Below, in pieces: positions 23,226 to 34,926 of a stretch of 64,000 bases of DNA; position 1 is the first letter of the stretch, and every line of letters begins with the position of its first letter. This DNA comes from Nematostella vectensis. Taxonomy: Eukaryota; Cnidaria; Anthozoa; Actiniaria; Edwardsiidae. The DNA lies in assembly GCF_932526225.1 (NCBI RefSeq), contig NC_064040.1, forward strand, positions 5,143,681-5,207,680. The letters are read 5' to 3'. Position numbers and translations under genes: made by a program. Below the pieces are notes generated by a model, which saw nothing but the letters and a program-made list of their open reading frames with translations, was not told the origin of the DNA and made no database searches.

Positions 23226-23487
23226 GGGGACTCGCGCTAAGAGATCACGTGACTGTTTTGGCGCCAAACTAGCGCGCGCTCAGGCTTTTAGCGGCAAAAC
23301 AACAGCAACAAAAAACAACTTATTACGCGCTTACGAAAACAAAACATTTTTTTAAGAAATGGTTTAGTTTCATTTACAGATCTTATTTTTTCGTCGTTCT
23401 CTGGTGTACCGGGCGCAGTCATTTATGTGAAAATTTTGTTTTTATTGCCACCCAAAAATGTCACGTGATCTGTTAGCGCAAGTCCCC
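23226..23487. mobile_element. MITE-like element, about 262 bp
   Basis: Left end GGGGACTCGCGCTAAGAGAT then CACGTGAC; right end GTCACGTGATCTGTTAGCGC then AAGTCCCC, a near-complete inverted match. Flanks do not give a clear duplication (ATA and AAT). It lies directly after the 3' end of the unrecognised gene. Confidence 0.6.
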
Positions 23488-23580
23488 AATCCCTCAGATG
23501 ATTTCCGTTTCCGCAGGTAACCCAAACTGGTGTTCAGATTCTTCAACTGATGATTACCCATCACGAAGCTGATCCCAAAC

Positions 23581-23682
23581 AACCTCGTCCCTGGGGTATT
23601 CTGGGTAATTTTCAAAATGGCGTCTGGCTCACGTCGGCTAGACCCATATTGAAAATTACCCGGACTGCCCTTGGGACGAGTT
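23581..23682. mobile_element. Small inverted-repeat element, about 100 bp
   Basis: Left arm includes CTCGTCCCTGGGGTATTCTG and GGGTAATTTTCAA; right arm includes TTGAAAATTACCCGGACTGC and CCTTGGGACGAG, an imperfect complement. The loop contains AAAATGGCGTC. Confidence 0.55.
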
Positions 23683-24105
23683 TGAATCCCAATTCCCACT
23701 GAATCCCGAGTGAAAAATAAAATAGGGAAGAAATGCAAGAAGGTTCCCAACTCTCGCCCTTTTTAGGCATAATTTAGTATTATATAAACAAGAGATATAT
23801 TATACCTTTATAGAGTAAATCCTTTATAAAATATAAAGTTCTCTGAAAATGTTTTGAATTTCACTATTTATTTTGAATCGATGTAAAGCACGTCTGAGCG
23901 AAGTATTTTTCTAGTTGTTTTGTAATAAAGTTTAAGAACAAACTTGTTTACTTATTAAAGATGTTTACTGGTAAAAGCAGATCAGACAGTTTTAAAGAAG
24001 AAGGTATTGCCTATGATTTTTCGAACGAGACATCATTTACTACATTTCTTCCTTCAAACTATTTGGTGAAACGCCTTGGCATTGTGTTTCTCGGGGTTTT
24101 TTTCT

Positions 24106-24358
24106 GTTAAATCCGTTGTATCGCGACCCGCATGTTTTGATTTTCTGTTCCGTCAGTAAAACCATTCTGAGCCAATCAGAGTCTCGCTTTGTGAACTTCC
24201 CTGGCCATCCTCTGGACGAAAACCAGACAGTGTCGCGACAGAAAGCCAGGCGCTGTACTAGGCGAGAGATGGCAAGAATCTGATTGGCGGAACAGAAAAT
24301 ACCAAAAGAAAAAAAAAACAAATCGTTGTTTTGAAAATACGCGATACAACGGATTCGA
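24106..24358. mobile_element. Inverted-repeat element, about 250 bp
   Basis: Outer arms ATCCGTTGTATCGCG and CGCGATACAACGGAT are exact complements. Inside them, GATTTTCTGTTCCG and CGGAACAGAAAAT, and GAGCCAATCAGA and TCTGATTGGC, also pair. No coding capacity. Confidence 0.6.
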
Positions 24359-24436
24359 CAGTAAGCGTTAAAGTCCGGAAATAGCTTGTCAGACTGCTGC
24401 AGACTGCTTGTTTTGAGCAAATTGAGTTGTCGCCTT

Positions 24437-24630
24437 AACTCTTCGCTTCGTGGTGCACTTGCGCAGGAATAGACATCTTAACACTTTGCTTCGTAGTTCA
24501 CTTGCGTACGGGTGGCCATTCAACATCTACCGACTGCAAAGGGAATGAGAATATCATTAGTGCGACGCGCGGTTCCGTGGCCACCCAAACAGTTTTACCG
24601 TACGACGCGTCCGTGGCCACCCAAACAGTT
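24437..24630. repeat. Two short direct duplications
   Basis: TTCGCTTCGTGGTGCACTTG is followed about 43 bases later by TTTGCTTCGTAGTTCACTTG. Further right, CGTGGCCACCCAAACAGTTT occurs twice about 35 bases apart. Confidence 0.6.
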
Positions 24631-24929
24631 TTTAGAAATTTAGCCAATCAGCATGCAAGAATCTGATTTGATTGACAAACCTCATAACGAGGGGAATTCC
24701 GTCATGCTATGCTGTGCAGTGAAGCATTGATCTGCCTCACTGGTTGGCTAGTGAAGTTCACGTCAAGAAAATAGGAGACAGACAATTTGGAGGTTTGTAC
24801 GAGACCGAAATGATCCCCAAAAGTCCCCGGAATGAACCCTGAAGAATTGCAGTAAAGGGCAACACAAGGGGAAAGTGGAAGGATTGATATGAAATTCTAA
24901 GGAGATGTGAACAATCAAACGGTATCAAA

Positions 24930-24992
24930 CAAAGTCAGTGTTAGTCAACACAAGGTCAACACCGACTTAGTCACGTGACTTTTTACGTCCCT
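24930..24992. repeat. Copy 1 of a repeat flanking the GPCR
   Basis: Contains AAGTCAGTGTTAGTCAACAC, AAGGTCAACACCGACTTAG and TCACGTGACTTTTTACG. The second copy, in the same orientation, follows the GPCR at 27064-27122. Confidence 0.6.
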
Positions 24993-25929
24993 TCCCTCAA
25001 GAAAAAATAAAATAGCTTGATACGCAGGCTAGCGATAAGCCATTCAAACGGCTATTCAAATGTTCTTTATGGCTGGTCATTACCACGGTTTTTTGAGGGA
25101 GACTAAAGTCTCCTTTGTTTGAGGTATCGAGAGTTCGTCTTTCAAAAGTGACATGCTCGCCTCATATACGGCTACGAACCTTAGTAATTCTCTGCAGTAT
25201 TTTGGAAAGCTGATTTGCTATTCACTGTGCCATTTCCGCCATTATGAAACAGGTGTTCTTTAAAATAAATTATTTTGAGTAATTATTAGATTTTTATTAT
25301 AAAAAAATGGCAAGTTAAAGGTGTGATTATTAAAAACGTAAAAGTAGCCCGATAATAATCTCTCGAGGTTTTATTTTTCATATAACCCTTTTTGGGCGCG
25401 AAAAAAAAACTATTTTTTTAAGGACTTTTCCCGAAGCACCCTGTCGAGTGGACATCTATAGACGATACATCCTGGAGTGCAATCAAACGAGGGTGCAAGA
25501 TCTTTTTGACAGTTTTAATCAGCACAACCCATCAAAGTTCTTAATGTAAATGTAAAAAAAAAAAAAAAAGAAAATACCGCAGAAATACCATTTATCATCT
25601 AACTATTTTGAGTAAGACGATAGAACTGTACAATAAAATAATCCACTGTTTAGCTTTATGCAAATTTTCTAAATTAATTTCCCTCAAAACAAATAACAAT
25701 TTTTAAATGCTTTCAGCTCGTATGGATACAAGCTGTTGGGATATGCCCAGCGCAATTGTCTACAGAGCATCGGCGGAAAGACGGCGCTGACATTCTTCTC
25801 CGGGTTTGGCAGAAATTGCAGCAAATCAGATCAATCGATAAGTGTCCCTTGGAATATTTATCAGCGAACGAGTGTAACGATTACATAAAACGTAAACTCT
25901 TTACTCCTTCTAAACGATGATTCTGCAAA

Positions 25930-26967
25930 ATGAACTCCTCCTTAGTAGATGACGACAGTTCAAAAACCCTAAATAGCCAGTTCGCGTCGAGGAGTGCATT
26001 TCGTGTTGTGATTGAGACCCTTGTTCATTTCGCTATTGTCGTCGTCGGAACACTGGGGAACTCCCTCGTCATATGGATCGTCTTTAAAAACAAGAACTCG
26101 GCAAAACTCGCGAACTTGTTCATCGGGGCTTTGGCTGTATCAGACTTCTTGATTCTCGTCCTCACTGGGTGGACATTTCTTAGCACACTTGTGCTCGGAA
26201 CATGGCCGTTTTCTGACTTCGTGTGCCAGTATCAGGGTTTTACAGGGTTCGGATTAGCTTGCGCTTCGCTTTTTCTCATCACACAAACTTCTATTAATCG
26301 CTATTTTAAGGTGGTTTGTACCAAGCATTACCGATCTATTTATACTCCAAAGCGCACTAAGGCAATCATCATCGGCACAACCTTATTGTCATTCCTCGGA
26401 CCATCGCAGTATCTCGCTAATGGGGGCAGGTATATTTTTCACTCTGGCAAGTATTACTGTTTCCAAAAATTCGAGCTCACAGCTAGTACGTCATGGTATT
26501 TGTATGGAATTTTTGTTCCCACAGCAGTCATAACTTTCTGCTATTACAAGATCTTTCGCACAATTCGTCTGCACCAATCTCGAATTAAGGCAATGCGACA
26601 GAACGCCGGATCTATCATTGGACCAAACGTCGAAGATATAAAAGCTACGCGCACACTCTTTCTGACTGTGGTGGGTTTCTTGTGTTGTTGGACACCTGTT
26701 ATTGTGATTGATATAGTTGACTTTGCTCGGATCCCTTCGTCTCATTCTAGGAGCTCGCCGACTGATGTTCAGCAATTCTCGACTCTTCCAAGGGAGTTGT
26801 ACGTTCTATATACGCTCTTAGCTACGCTTTCGTCGAGTATCAATCCTTTTATATACGGTGCAATGAATAATCAGTTCCGACAGGAGTACAGGAAGGTTCT
26901 GTGTGTTGGGAGAGCTACTCGGTCGACAGAGGTGGAAGTTATACGGACAACAACTAACCCGATATGA
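25930..26967 (+). CDS. Class A (rhodopsin-like) GPCR, melatonin-receptor-like, intronless
   Basis: A single exon encodes 345 residues with seven membrane segments. Landmarks: N-terminal glycosylation sequon NSS (2-4); GTLGN with Asn44 in TM1; LAVSD in TM2; a Cys at the top of TM3 (DFVCQY); NRY in NRYFKVV at the end of TM3 in place of DRY; Trp and Pro in later helices; CCWTP in TM6 (the CWxP switch); and NPFIYGAM in TM7 (NPxxY). NRY rather than DRY and the following spacing resemble melatonin receptors and related orphan receptors that are expanded in cnidarians. Ligand and G-protein coupling cannot be read from sequence. Lack of introns is common in this cnidarian receptor class and may reflect origin by retroposition. 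It is convergent with PUS10, about 400 bases from that gene's end. Confidence 0.93.
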   Translation: MNSSLVDDDSSKTLNSQFASRSAFRVVIETLVHFAIVVVGTLGNSLVIWIVFKNKNSAKLANLFIGALAVSDFLILVLTGWTFLSTLVLGTWPFSDFVCQYQGFTGFGLACASLFLITQTSINRYFKVVCTKHYRSIYTPKRTKAIIIGTTLLSFLGPSQYLANGGRYIFHSGKYYCFQKFELTASTSWYLYGIFVPTAVITFCYYKIFRTIRLHQSRIKAMRQNAGSIIGPNVEDIKATRTLFLTVVGFLCCWTPVIVIDIVDFARIPSSHSRSSPTDVQQFSTLPRELYVLYTLLATLSSSINPFIYGAMNNQFRQEYRKVLCVGRATRSTEVEVIRTTTNPI

Positions 26968-27063
26968 TCCCGGGGCCTGAGACGATATCCCAAGGGTCTC
27001 CAAAGTGATCCCGAGACCCGAAAGAACCCCCAGGAGTCCCCAAAATGAAAGCAAAGGAATCAA

Positions 27064-27122
27064 CCCAACTCAGTGTTAACCAAAGCCAGGTCAACGCCGG
27101 CTCAGTCACGTGACTTTTTACG
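27064..27122. repeat. Copy 2 of the repeat flanking the GPCR
   Basis: Contains ACTCAGTGTTAACCAAAGCC, AGGTCAACGCCGGCTCAG and TCACGTGACTTTTTACG, in direct orientation to the copy at 24930-24992. It lies just outside the 3' end of the GPCR frame. Confidence 0.6.
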
Positions 27123-27376
27123 CATTGCAGACCGTCAATTAGCAAGAAAACCCTTGTAATCTAGAAACACCAGGCGAAATAGGCAGAAATTCTGAATGCA
27201 AGATGAATTATCGCAATCTTTTTATGGAAATCTCAAAGATGATACCAATTGTACATATGCTAGGCCATTAGCCTTTAGGCCCCGCAAAAGACTTCAACGG
27301 TAGTAAGCAAACCTGACTCCTGGCGACGCTAATGATCATAACAATTGTAAATATGAAATGACAAAAAGATTTGATG

Positions 27377-30300
27377 TCACCTTACCTCCACGTCAAGTTC
27401 CAGTATGTCCGATTCCACTCCGAGTAGCGTCCCCAAATTCGGTTTCGTCCGGCCAAAGTCCCCATGAACAAACTCCTTGACATAACTTTGACAAGTTAAG
27501 GAATAAACACATGAAGAGAAGAGGAAAATCGAATTTATCTGACTAAAAACTGCTTTTAGGGATTCTGCTAAAATGGGATATTGTGGTCGCCCTAGTTACA
27601 GCTGGAATGGGGGAATTATGTGGACAAGGATACAAAGTTGTCTAAGGCATAATTCTGAGCAAAAGAAAACACGTACACTAAAAAGAAAAAAGAACCCTGG
27701 CGAGAAAGTTTGTTTCACGTTGGAACCGTTTTCGATCTAGGAACAATAAGAGGAGAGTACAACTGCGAGGAGAGTTTGGCCAACTGCGCCATTCAGGCTA
27801 TAAAGATAACTTTCTGCGATAGGGGAGGAGGTATTTTGGATATATTTTCGACCAAAGTGTTATCAAGGATACGTCCCAGCCATTGTCTTGAGGAAGAGTT
27901 TGAAGTGATGATCATCAATACGTTGGGCAGACATCGTATGAACCTCCCTCACACGAACTGCAAGAGGCCGTCTGGAATTGAATCAGAGACCAGCTAAATC
28001 TAGGTCACGGTCACGTTAGCATAAGAACTCCTACACCAGCCTCAACCGGCCCAACAAAAAAATCACCTTAAGCTGACTTTGGAACCCTTCTGAACGGCCT
28101 AGTCACTAGTACTGTGTACCCCTTAACCATCAAGGAGCATCTATTGACACAAACACCTACTTCAACTGGCCTTGTTTTGTATCCCCGACCAGCAAGAGCA
28201 TCTTAACTTTTTGACACCTACACCATCTTCAACTGGCCTAGTGTTGTACTTTAGTGTTGTATCCTTTAACCAACAAGAGCATTTAACCTGATAACTCGTG
28301 TGTGTTGTACCCCTAAGTCATTAAAGAGTATTTACTCTTACACCAGCTTCAACCGGCTAACCAGGGCTTCAGCGCCAAGCCAATGAAAAGCGATATGACA
28401 CAATAGTTCTAACGCCACCCTCAAACGGTCCAGTACAAGTGGAAGTAGTTAACTACCATATTATTTACACGTGACCTACCTGTGTAATACTCTAAGGGGA
28501 GTTTTCTGTTCAATCCTAAGATCCTGAAGCAACAGTCAAATAAGCACATAATTAATAGAAAATAAAATGTTGGGAGCCTATGCTGTATTTCAATACTTAA
28601 TTGGATCTGGCCTGTCAAATGAGGGGTGGCCTTAACCTGTGGCACTTGTAGCGGCTGAACACAGGTGATGTTAGGTATGACGTTTCCCCTTTCACCGTAA
28701 ATGACAGTGCTTTCCATTGTACCTTGATATCAGCTAGCTTGTCAAGCTCCGTCTGCGGAACCAGCTCTTTCGTCCAGATTAGTGCACTATGGAGGTAAAA
28801 GAGTAGTTGCAGGAGTAAAAAAGCCTTTGGAAGGCGGCCTTTCTCTGAATGGCGCTGTTTGCGTGACACAATTCCCGAGGACCACATACCCGTCGACTCA
28901 GGTTATACTGGAAACCGTTGTGAGAATGGTAAAAAAAAGCCTGTACCTGTAGCACTTAGTTTTCTTTGTCTCCCCGTCTTTTAAAATACTGTATTCCCCT
29001 CTAAAAGAAATAAAAATCATCTTAATTAAGCAGAGGCAGAGTTAAACGGTCTAGATGCGAAGATTCCAGGCAGGAATGCTGTTTACTTTGTGATGACTTG
29101 GAGGCCACTGACTGCGATTTCTTTAGTCGAGGAGTTAATTTGCTTTTGCATATCCGAGAGGAAATCCTCGTCTAGAAGTGTTCTATGAGGATTCACAAAC
29201 TCTAACACAAATGGACGACCTATGGGAGAAGAAGATGAATTTAACACAAATTAAAAAAAGAGATGGATTAGGATTATGCTCGTGGAATAACTCACCTGTT
29301 CCAAGCATCCTAACATCAATGTCCTCACGACCAGAAGAGGAGAATCGACAATCTGTAATAAGCAAAGTAATCTATATCAGCCTTGTGTCCGAAAAATGTG
29401 TTGCTATGAGGACGCCCAGAGTCTTCATCATACAGAAATTGCGATTCAAATTTAGGTGAGAAAAACACACCAATGTTTTTATTTCCAGCTTTGAAGCAGA
29501 CTTGGATTCTCTTCATCTATCATACAATACATAAATTGCACAAACGAATTTATCTATTTTCGTACAAAGGCGTTAAACCTATAGTTATTAGTACAATTAT
29601 GTTGCGAAATAGCCTACCATCCGCTTGAATTGGGGGTCCAATAATATTAATGATCTTTTCCTAGAAAGAAAAATAAAATATCATTGCTGTTTATTATTAT
29701 GCAGGAAATTGTTTCTTACGAAATAGTTTCCACGTTTCGTCCCCCTTCCTTCATGGTTTCTGAACAGCAAACAAGAAATAGTTCTTGTTTCCACCCTTTT
29801 TTGTTCTGTTTACCCTACTGCTTTGTTTTGTATGCCGTTAAAAAAAGCAATGCTTGACTGAAGGGTCAGTACGCAGCTCTTACAAGCTGCAATTTGATTG
29901 GGCAAATGAACAATATCCGCACCTCGACACAAAGAACGAGAAGAATAGAGACAAAAGAATTCCTTTGTAGAACAAAGATAATAGGAGACAAAGCAGCTGC
30001 GTACTTACTCGGTCAGTACGCAGCTCTTACAAGCTGCAATTTGATTGGGCAAATGAACTGAAAAAATGTATGCCACGTGCATCCAAATAAAAATCTTAGA
30101 GAATGTGTATCAGCCAGCCCCTTTCGTTTTATACAAAATTCTATTTGTAAGAAAACCTCCAAATTACCATAACCAAGTCCAATACTTTAGAAAAGAACAG
30201 CTCATTGAACATATTTCAGTTTCTCGCTTGAATTAGCTGCTGGGTAATAGCTCCTTACCTGCACTGACGATTCTTTGAGTCGTTCCCCGTCAATTAACCA

Positions 30301-33300
30301 AGGAGTCTGTGGTAGACATCTTGAATACTTATTGTAGCGGCCTGGTTTAAAGATCAGAAATATTTAAAATCAACTTTCTAAAAACTTTGGGTATTCCTTG
30401 GTGTTACGGAGAGCTTTGTTTTTGGTGCTCAAGGCCTTTGTACTCTATTTCATTGTCTCGTTCTAAGGTCTTTGTTTTTGGCTTTTGTTCTATTGTGTTT
30501 TTGGTGCTGGTACTCCTTAACACCAAGAAACTACCAAAACTTTGCATTCGTGGCAATAATAGTATAAGTCACACTATAACAACTAACATATCATACGATA
30601 CAGTAAAAGATAGCATATGTACGTTTATAAATTTTGCCATAATTCATAATAGAAATGAGATGTCCTGACAATCATATCTTTGTTGTTAGTTTTCATTCAA
30701 TATCCATAGAAGACACACCATTTTAGGATTTTTTTTAAAATAACCACTAAAACAGAAGTTTTATACCTTGTTTCCAAAGTTCATTGAAAAATATCCAAAA
30801 GGGTTTCCCTAAATCAAGCCTTGGAAATGGATTCTTTCTCACATTTGGTATAATATTGCTAGGATGACAAAATGGCCACTAACAGAGATCATTAACCACT
30901 AACCGTATTCAAATCTAGAAGAATTTTAAACAGACAAAAATATGGTAAATTGTGTAAATTTGTGAATCAAGAAATATTTTTATTCACAATCATGGAGAGC
31001 AAGCAAGCAGATGTCACTGTACCTCCAATAAGCAATGAGCCATGAGAACATACAATCTGCTGGCAGACACACTGAGCAACAGGCACATCAGGTGGACAAG
31101 AAGTAAACCTAGGAATAGGTTTACCAAGGGTTAGGTTTATTCTCCCCACCCCCCTCCCCCTGGATGAATGAGACATGGCTCTGGGCTCAGAGTAACAAAT
31201 AGCGGCACTTTTCTGTATTACATATTAAAAACTGTTTTACAAAGAATTGAAGTAAGATGCAGGCCCGTAGCCAGGATTTTGAGCGGGGTGGTTCGTTTTT
31301 CCATTTCAGCAGACCAAATTTCTGGTATACCCCTCGCCTCACCTTATTACTGTACATTAGGCAATCTTACTTCAAATAAAGTCAATCTTGTATTTAAAAT
31401 GTTATTAATAGGGTAGGGTGCTTTTTAACATATAGCGATAATAATAAAGATATTAATTATTCTAAAAATATTTTTCTAGTCATTTTAAAGACATATTGAT
31501 GTGCATGGTATATCCAGCCAAACCTTATGTTTTTTGTTTGCTCTGAGCGGACCTTCGAGCCGTGTGAGGGAGGGGGGTTCGTCAGACCCCCAGAATCCCC
31601 CCTGGCTACGGCCTGAGATGTTATACAACAATTCTGATAATCTATTAGAATCCCTTTCCTGCTGCGAAATATTCAATGAGGTTTTACAGTTTGATGCATA
31701 ATGCTTCACCTTCTCATTTCTTCAGCAGAGGACAACACTGCCAGAGCTTTCTTTATTGATGATATTGAGTAGAGAGGAACTTCTGGAGCACGCTTTAGAG
31801 CGGAAGATGATTAGTAGAAGATGACTGGGGTTATGAATTGCTTCAATGTAAACACTCAGCAATGGGAACAAGTTTTTCAAGCAAATACCTTTTTCTTCTT
31901 CTTTTCTGTGAATCTTGATGGATCGACCTCAGATCTAAAAGAGATACATAATTACAAATTAGTGAGCTTCATGATCATATATATCAACAAGCCAACTCAA
32001 CCTGTAGGCATGTTTTAAACTTACAGGAAATCTAAAGATTTTTCAGCACCCTCACTATGGAATGATATTGAAATTTTAAATGGACTCTAAAAAGACAAAC
32101 AAAAGTAGAATGAGTGGAGTCTGCAATACATACAGTCAAACCTCTATGAGTAAGCAACCTGCTCCAATAATAACAACCTGTTTTAATCACCACATAAACT
32201 CCATAATTCTAAGTTCTTGCAAGTGATCACTTCATTGATGTGACCATCTCCAATAGCTACCACCAGGGGTTTTCATACTGTAAGTGACCAACGACAGGTT
32301 TTTCTTCAAAATGTCACTCAGAATCTTATTGATCATCATATTTGATATGCAATTTTCTGAACACAAACAACAAAAAATACACTTCACTTGATAAAGACTT
32401 GTCAAGTGAGCATACTCAGGACATATATAATAGTTAAAGCTTATAGCTGAAGTTATTATTAACAAATAATTGACTATAAAATTCAGCTCTTGTAAGCAAC
32501 TACTGTACTAATCAGAGCACATTCTTGTAGACAACCAACTTGATAACAACCACAACAATGGGCCAATGTGCATGGTTAATGTCCTTAAAATGAGGCAGGG
32601 CAAAATCTTATAAATTTATACAGTAGTCTGCTTCACCAAGAAACCATGTGCATTTAATTAGAATATATTACCAGTCGTCATGGCTACTCACCTCATGTTT
32701 AAAATAAACACCAAGTGCATTGCCAACTGCTGGCCCACAAACCCACTTAATGACCTCTTTGATTGACGGCAGGTCATCAGCTGTACGTACAGCATCATAA
32801 AACTTGCTATAACATGAACAAAAAATTATTTAATCAATACATATACAGCCAATGTGGATGTCTATTCAGGGGCTGTGGAATGGCCCAAAAGTGGTTGAGG
32901 GGGGCGGAAGTCATTGCTATTTCCTTTAAACAAGGTCAATAAGACAGGTGGTATATATTTTTTACAACACTGAAAAATATAAGTATAACTTCAGTAATAA
33001 GATACAAAAATAAAAATTTTCTACAACATGCACTGTACCTGAATTTTTCTTTTAAATGAAGTAGTAATGAGTGCTAAAAAAGAGAAATTTAGATAAAATT
33101 TAGATAAAAAATGCCAGTGACTTGTGAGTCAATAACTGTATCTAACAAATATGACAAATGTACTTTCTACAAACCTGATAGGCCATAGTGGAAAGAGGAA
33201 TAGAGATAGCAAATGTGAAGCTCTCAAACTCATACCCTGAGCTCTGGACAGTGTCTACTATCTACAAACAAATATTAATTATCATAAATGGCTACTCACA

Positions 33301-34926
33301 GGCAAGTCAAATTTTTCAAACTGGCTAATTCTGCTTACTCAAACCTTTAACTCACCTTTACAAAGGGTTGCAATGGGTACCTTCGTAAAAATTGCAAATT
33401 TTCGGAATCTTGGCATTTTTTGCGCTTGTCTTGAAGACTCTTTTTTTTTTTAATTTAGGGGTCTCGGAGCCTTGCTTTTTTTTACCATGGTCTTGCAGTC
33501 TCTGATTTTTAAACATGATCTCAGAGTCTCTGATAGTGATCTGTTTAATGTTGTTACCATGCTATGGGTTTCCCTTTTTTTCGATGCTCTAGCCTTTTAT
33601 CAACTAATGTTTACGACATACCTCAAGAAAGTTATCCAGACAAGGATAACAAGCTTGGAAAAGCTCAGAATCGGATTCCGAAATTTCACAAAAGTCTTGG
33701 GCTCCGATTTTTAAACATGGGTCTCAGCGCCTCAGCAAGTCTCGGATTTACCCATATACAGCTACCCCTTCTAGCAAGTTCAACAGTTTTTTACTGCTAA
33801 ATGGCTTGTGTCATAGTGCGCAAACAACTAAACTTCTAAATCAACTAACAACAAAGCTCGCACACAATCTTATCTCTATTCATACCTTAAATGCAAGTGA
33901 AACCCATACCACAGTGGCCAACATAAATCATATCATGGAATGAATCTCTGGATTTATGCAACCATGATTTTTTTCTACAAATTCAGCAAGAAGGGGGAGA
34001 GCAATAAACCCTAGTCGGCCACTACGTTAAGATTCTAGAAAAAAGATGGTTCATACCTTGTTGACAATAGGGGTATCACATCCATTTTGGAGTATTCCTA
34101 GACACCCTTTACAGATTGTGTCATAATTGTTGTGTTCAGTATCCTGTTCTTTCAGAATGTATTCAAGTCCATATTCCTCTTCTATATACTTAGCAATGGA
34201 CTGGAAAGAGCGGAAAACAATTTAAGAGAAAAAAGAGGCTTTAGGCTTTTTAAAGAGGAAGGTTGTGATGGGGTAAGTTCACAGTTTCTTGAATATTTTG
34301 TTATTAGAATACCATTTTCTTTTAGAATATATGACAAAAAGTATAGGAGAATGTGTATCGAATGGGTCCCCCTCCCAACCTTAAAATCATTGGCACATCC
34401 ATTCCCACTGGGGATGATGTATTTGTCTGTTCAAATGATATAGAAATTGAGGGCAATTGCCTACATCAGTCATGATCCCAGGGCCCTAGCCAGTAAAAGA
34501 CAAGCCAAGCACGGCCATGATCCAGAAAACGATTACAATCTAGTTAAACTTTTGTGTATACCTACAAAAAATATTCTCCCTCCCTCTATCCCTCCCACGC
34601 ATGTGTATAAAGAATATGATGTCAAAGTACCGGATGAAAGAGTTCATAAGAGGGATGAACCAGAGGGATATACAAACAGACTGACAAAAAGTCCATAAAA
34701 ATAATGACTAGTTCTCCCGCTCTAGGGATAGACACGTGTCGACCAAAAGTAATTAACAAACACATACTGAATTATTTCCCTCGTACGCAGACGGCGTCTT
34801 TTCTTTGAGAAAGCGCAAAATGCAGCGCACGCACAAGTTCAGTTCGTACAGCGATTCTGCTATCGCCTTCACGTTCGTGGAGAAGTCTTCTTCGACTTTA
34901 GGGGCATTACATAAGTCTGCTTCCAT
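27377..34926 (-). CDS. PUS10: tRNA pseudouridine synthase PUS10, 18 exons
   Basis: Exons: 34926-34768, 34200-34057, 33261-33175, 33073-33039, 32806-32692, 32086-32025, 31934-31889, 31792-31710, 31108-31023, 30341-30259, 29660-29618, 29352-29296, 29219-29087, 29000-28947, 28786-28723, 28523-28480, 27971-27873 and 27485-27386; all keep phase (498 residues; human 529). PUS10 makes pseudouridine 54 and 55 in tRNA and also binds pri-miRNA in animals. Seen: two CxxC zinc-binding pairs, CVRC (32-35) and CKGC (83-86); the central RYNKYSRCLPQTPW block; the catalytic motif SSSGREDIDVR with Asp325; GRPFVLEFVNPHR; QKTPLRVLHR; and KEFVHGDFGRTKPN. The exon 8 acceptor is AAAG preceded by a TACTAAT branch site. 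The very C-terminus is unsettled: after LELDVE either the frame reads through to VR and a TGA at 27377, or it splices at GTAAGG to a last exon I did not find. A 14-codon upstream frame (MADKLVF..) lies in the leader. Confidence 0.95.
29868..30058. repeat. Direct repeat pair, 47-bp unit, in PUS10 intron 10
   Basis: GTCAGTACGCAGCTCTTACA, AGCTGCAATTTGATTGGGCA and AATGAAC appear at about 29867 and again at about 30014, about 146 bases apart. An inverted fragment (CAGCTGCGTACT) lies just left of the second copy. This may be a small element flanked or duplicated by its own ends. Confidence 0.7.
31259..31617. mobile_element. Inverted-repeat element (GTAGCCAGG ends) in PUS10 intron 8
   Basis: Left end AGGCCCGTAGCCAGGATTT and right end CCCCCCTGGCTACGGCCTGA pair imperfectly; G-rich sequence lies inside the ends. 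Ends of this type are common in invertebrate genomes. No transposase frame. Confidence 0.6.
33420..33780. repeat. Degenerate GTCTC/TCTCTGATTTTT repeats in PUS10 intron 2
   Basis: Related short blocks recur: GGTCTCGGAGCCTTGC, TCTTGCAGTCTCTGATTTTT, ATGATCTCAGAGTCTCTGAT, TCTTGGGCTCCGATTTTTAA and GGTCTCAGCGCCTCAGC. They are too diverged to give a fixed period. Confidence 0.4.

Larger units (their letters stand above)
23053..25929. other. Repeat-rich intergenic stretch, no gene seen
   Basis: Between the unrecognised gene and the GPCR there are three inverted-repeat elements and short duplications (separate entries), plus AT-rich sequence. Open frames on the minus strand at 23442-23750 and 24040-24420 run through these elements and show no family features. 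The last few hundred bases should hold the GPCR promoter. Confidence 0.6.

Noticed and set aside
26491-27145. Minus-strand frames over the GPCR 3' half and the adjoining repeat
   Set aside because: Antisense to an intact seven-helix receptor, or within dispersed repeat sequence.
27710-27997. 95-codon plus-strand frame
   Set aside because: It is antisense to the conserved PUS10 exon at 27971-27873, whose protein is clearly recognisable.
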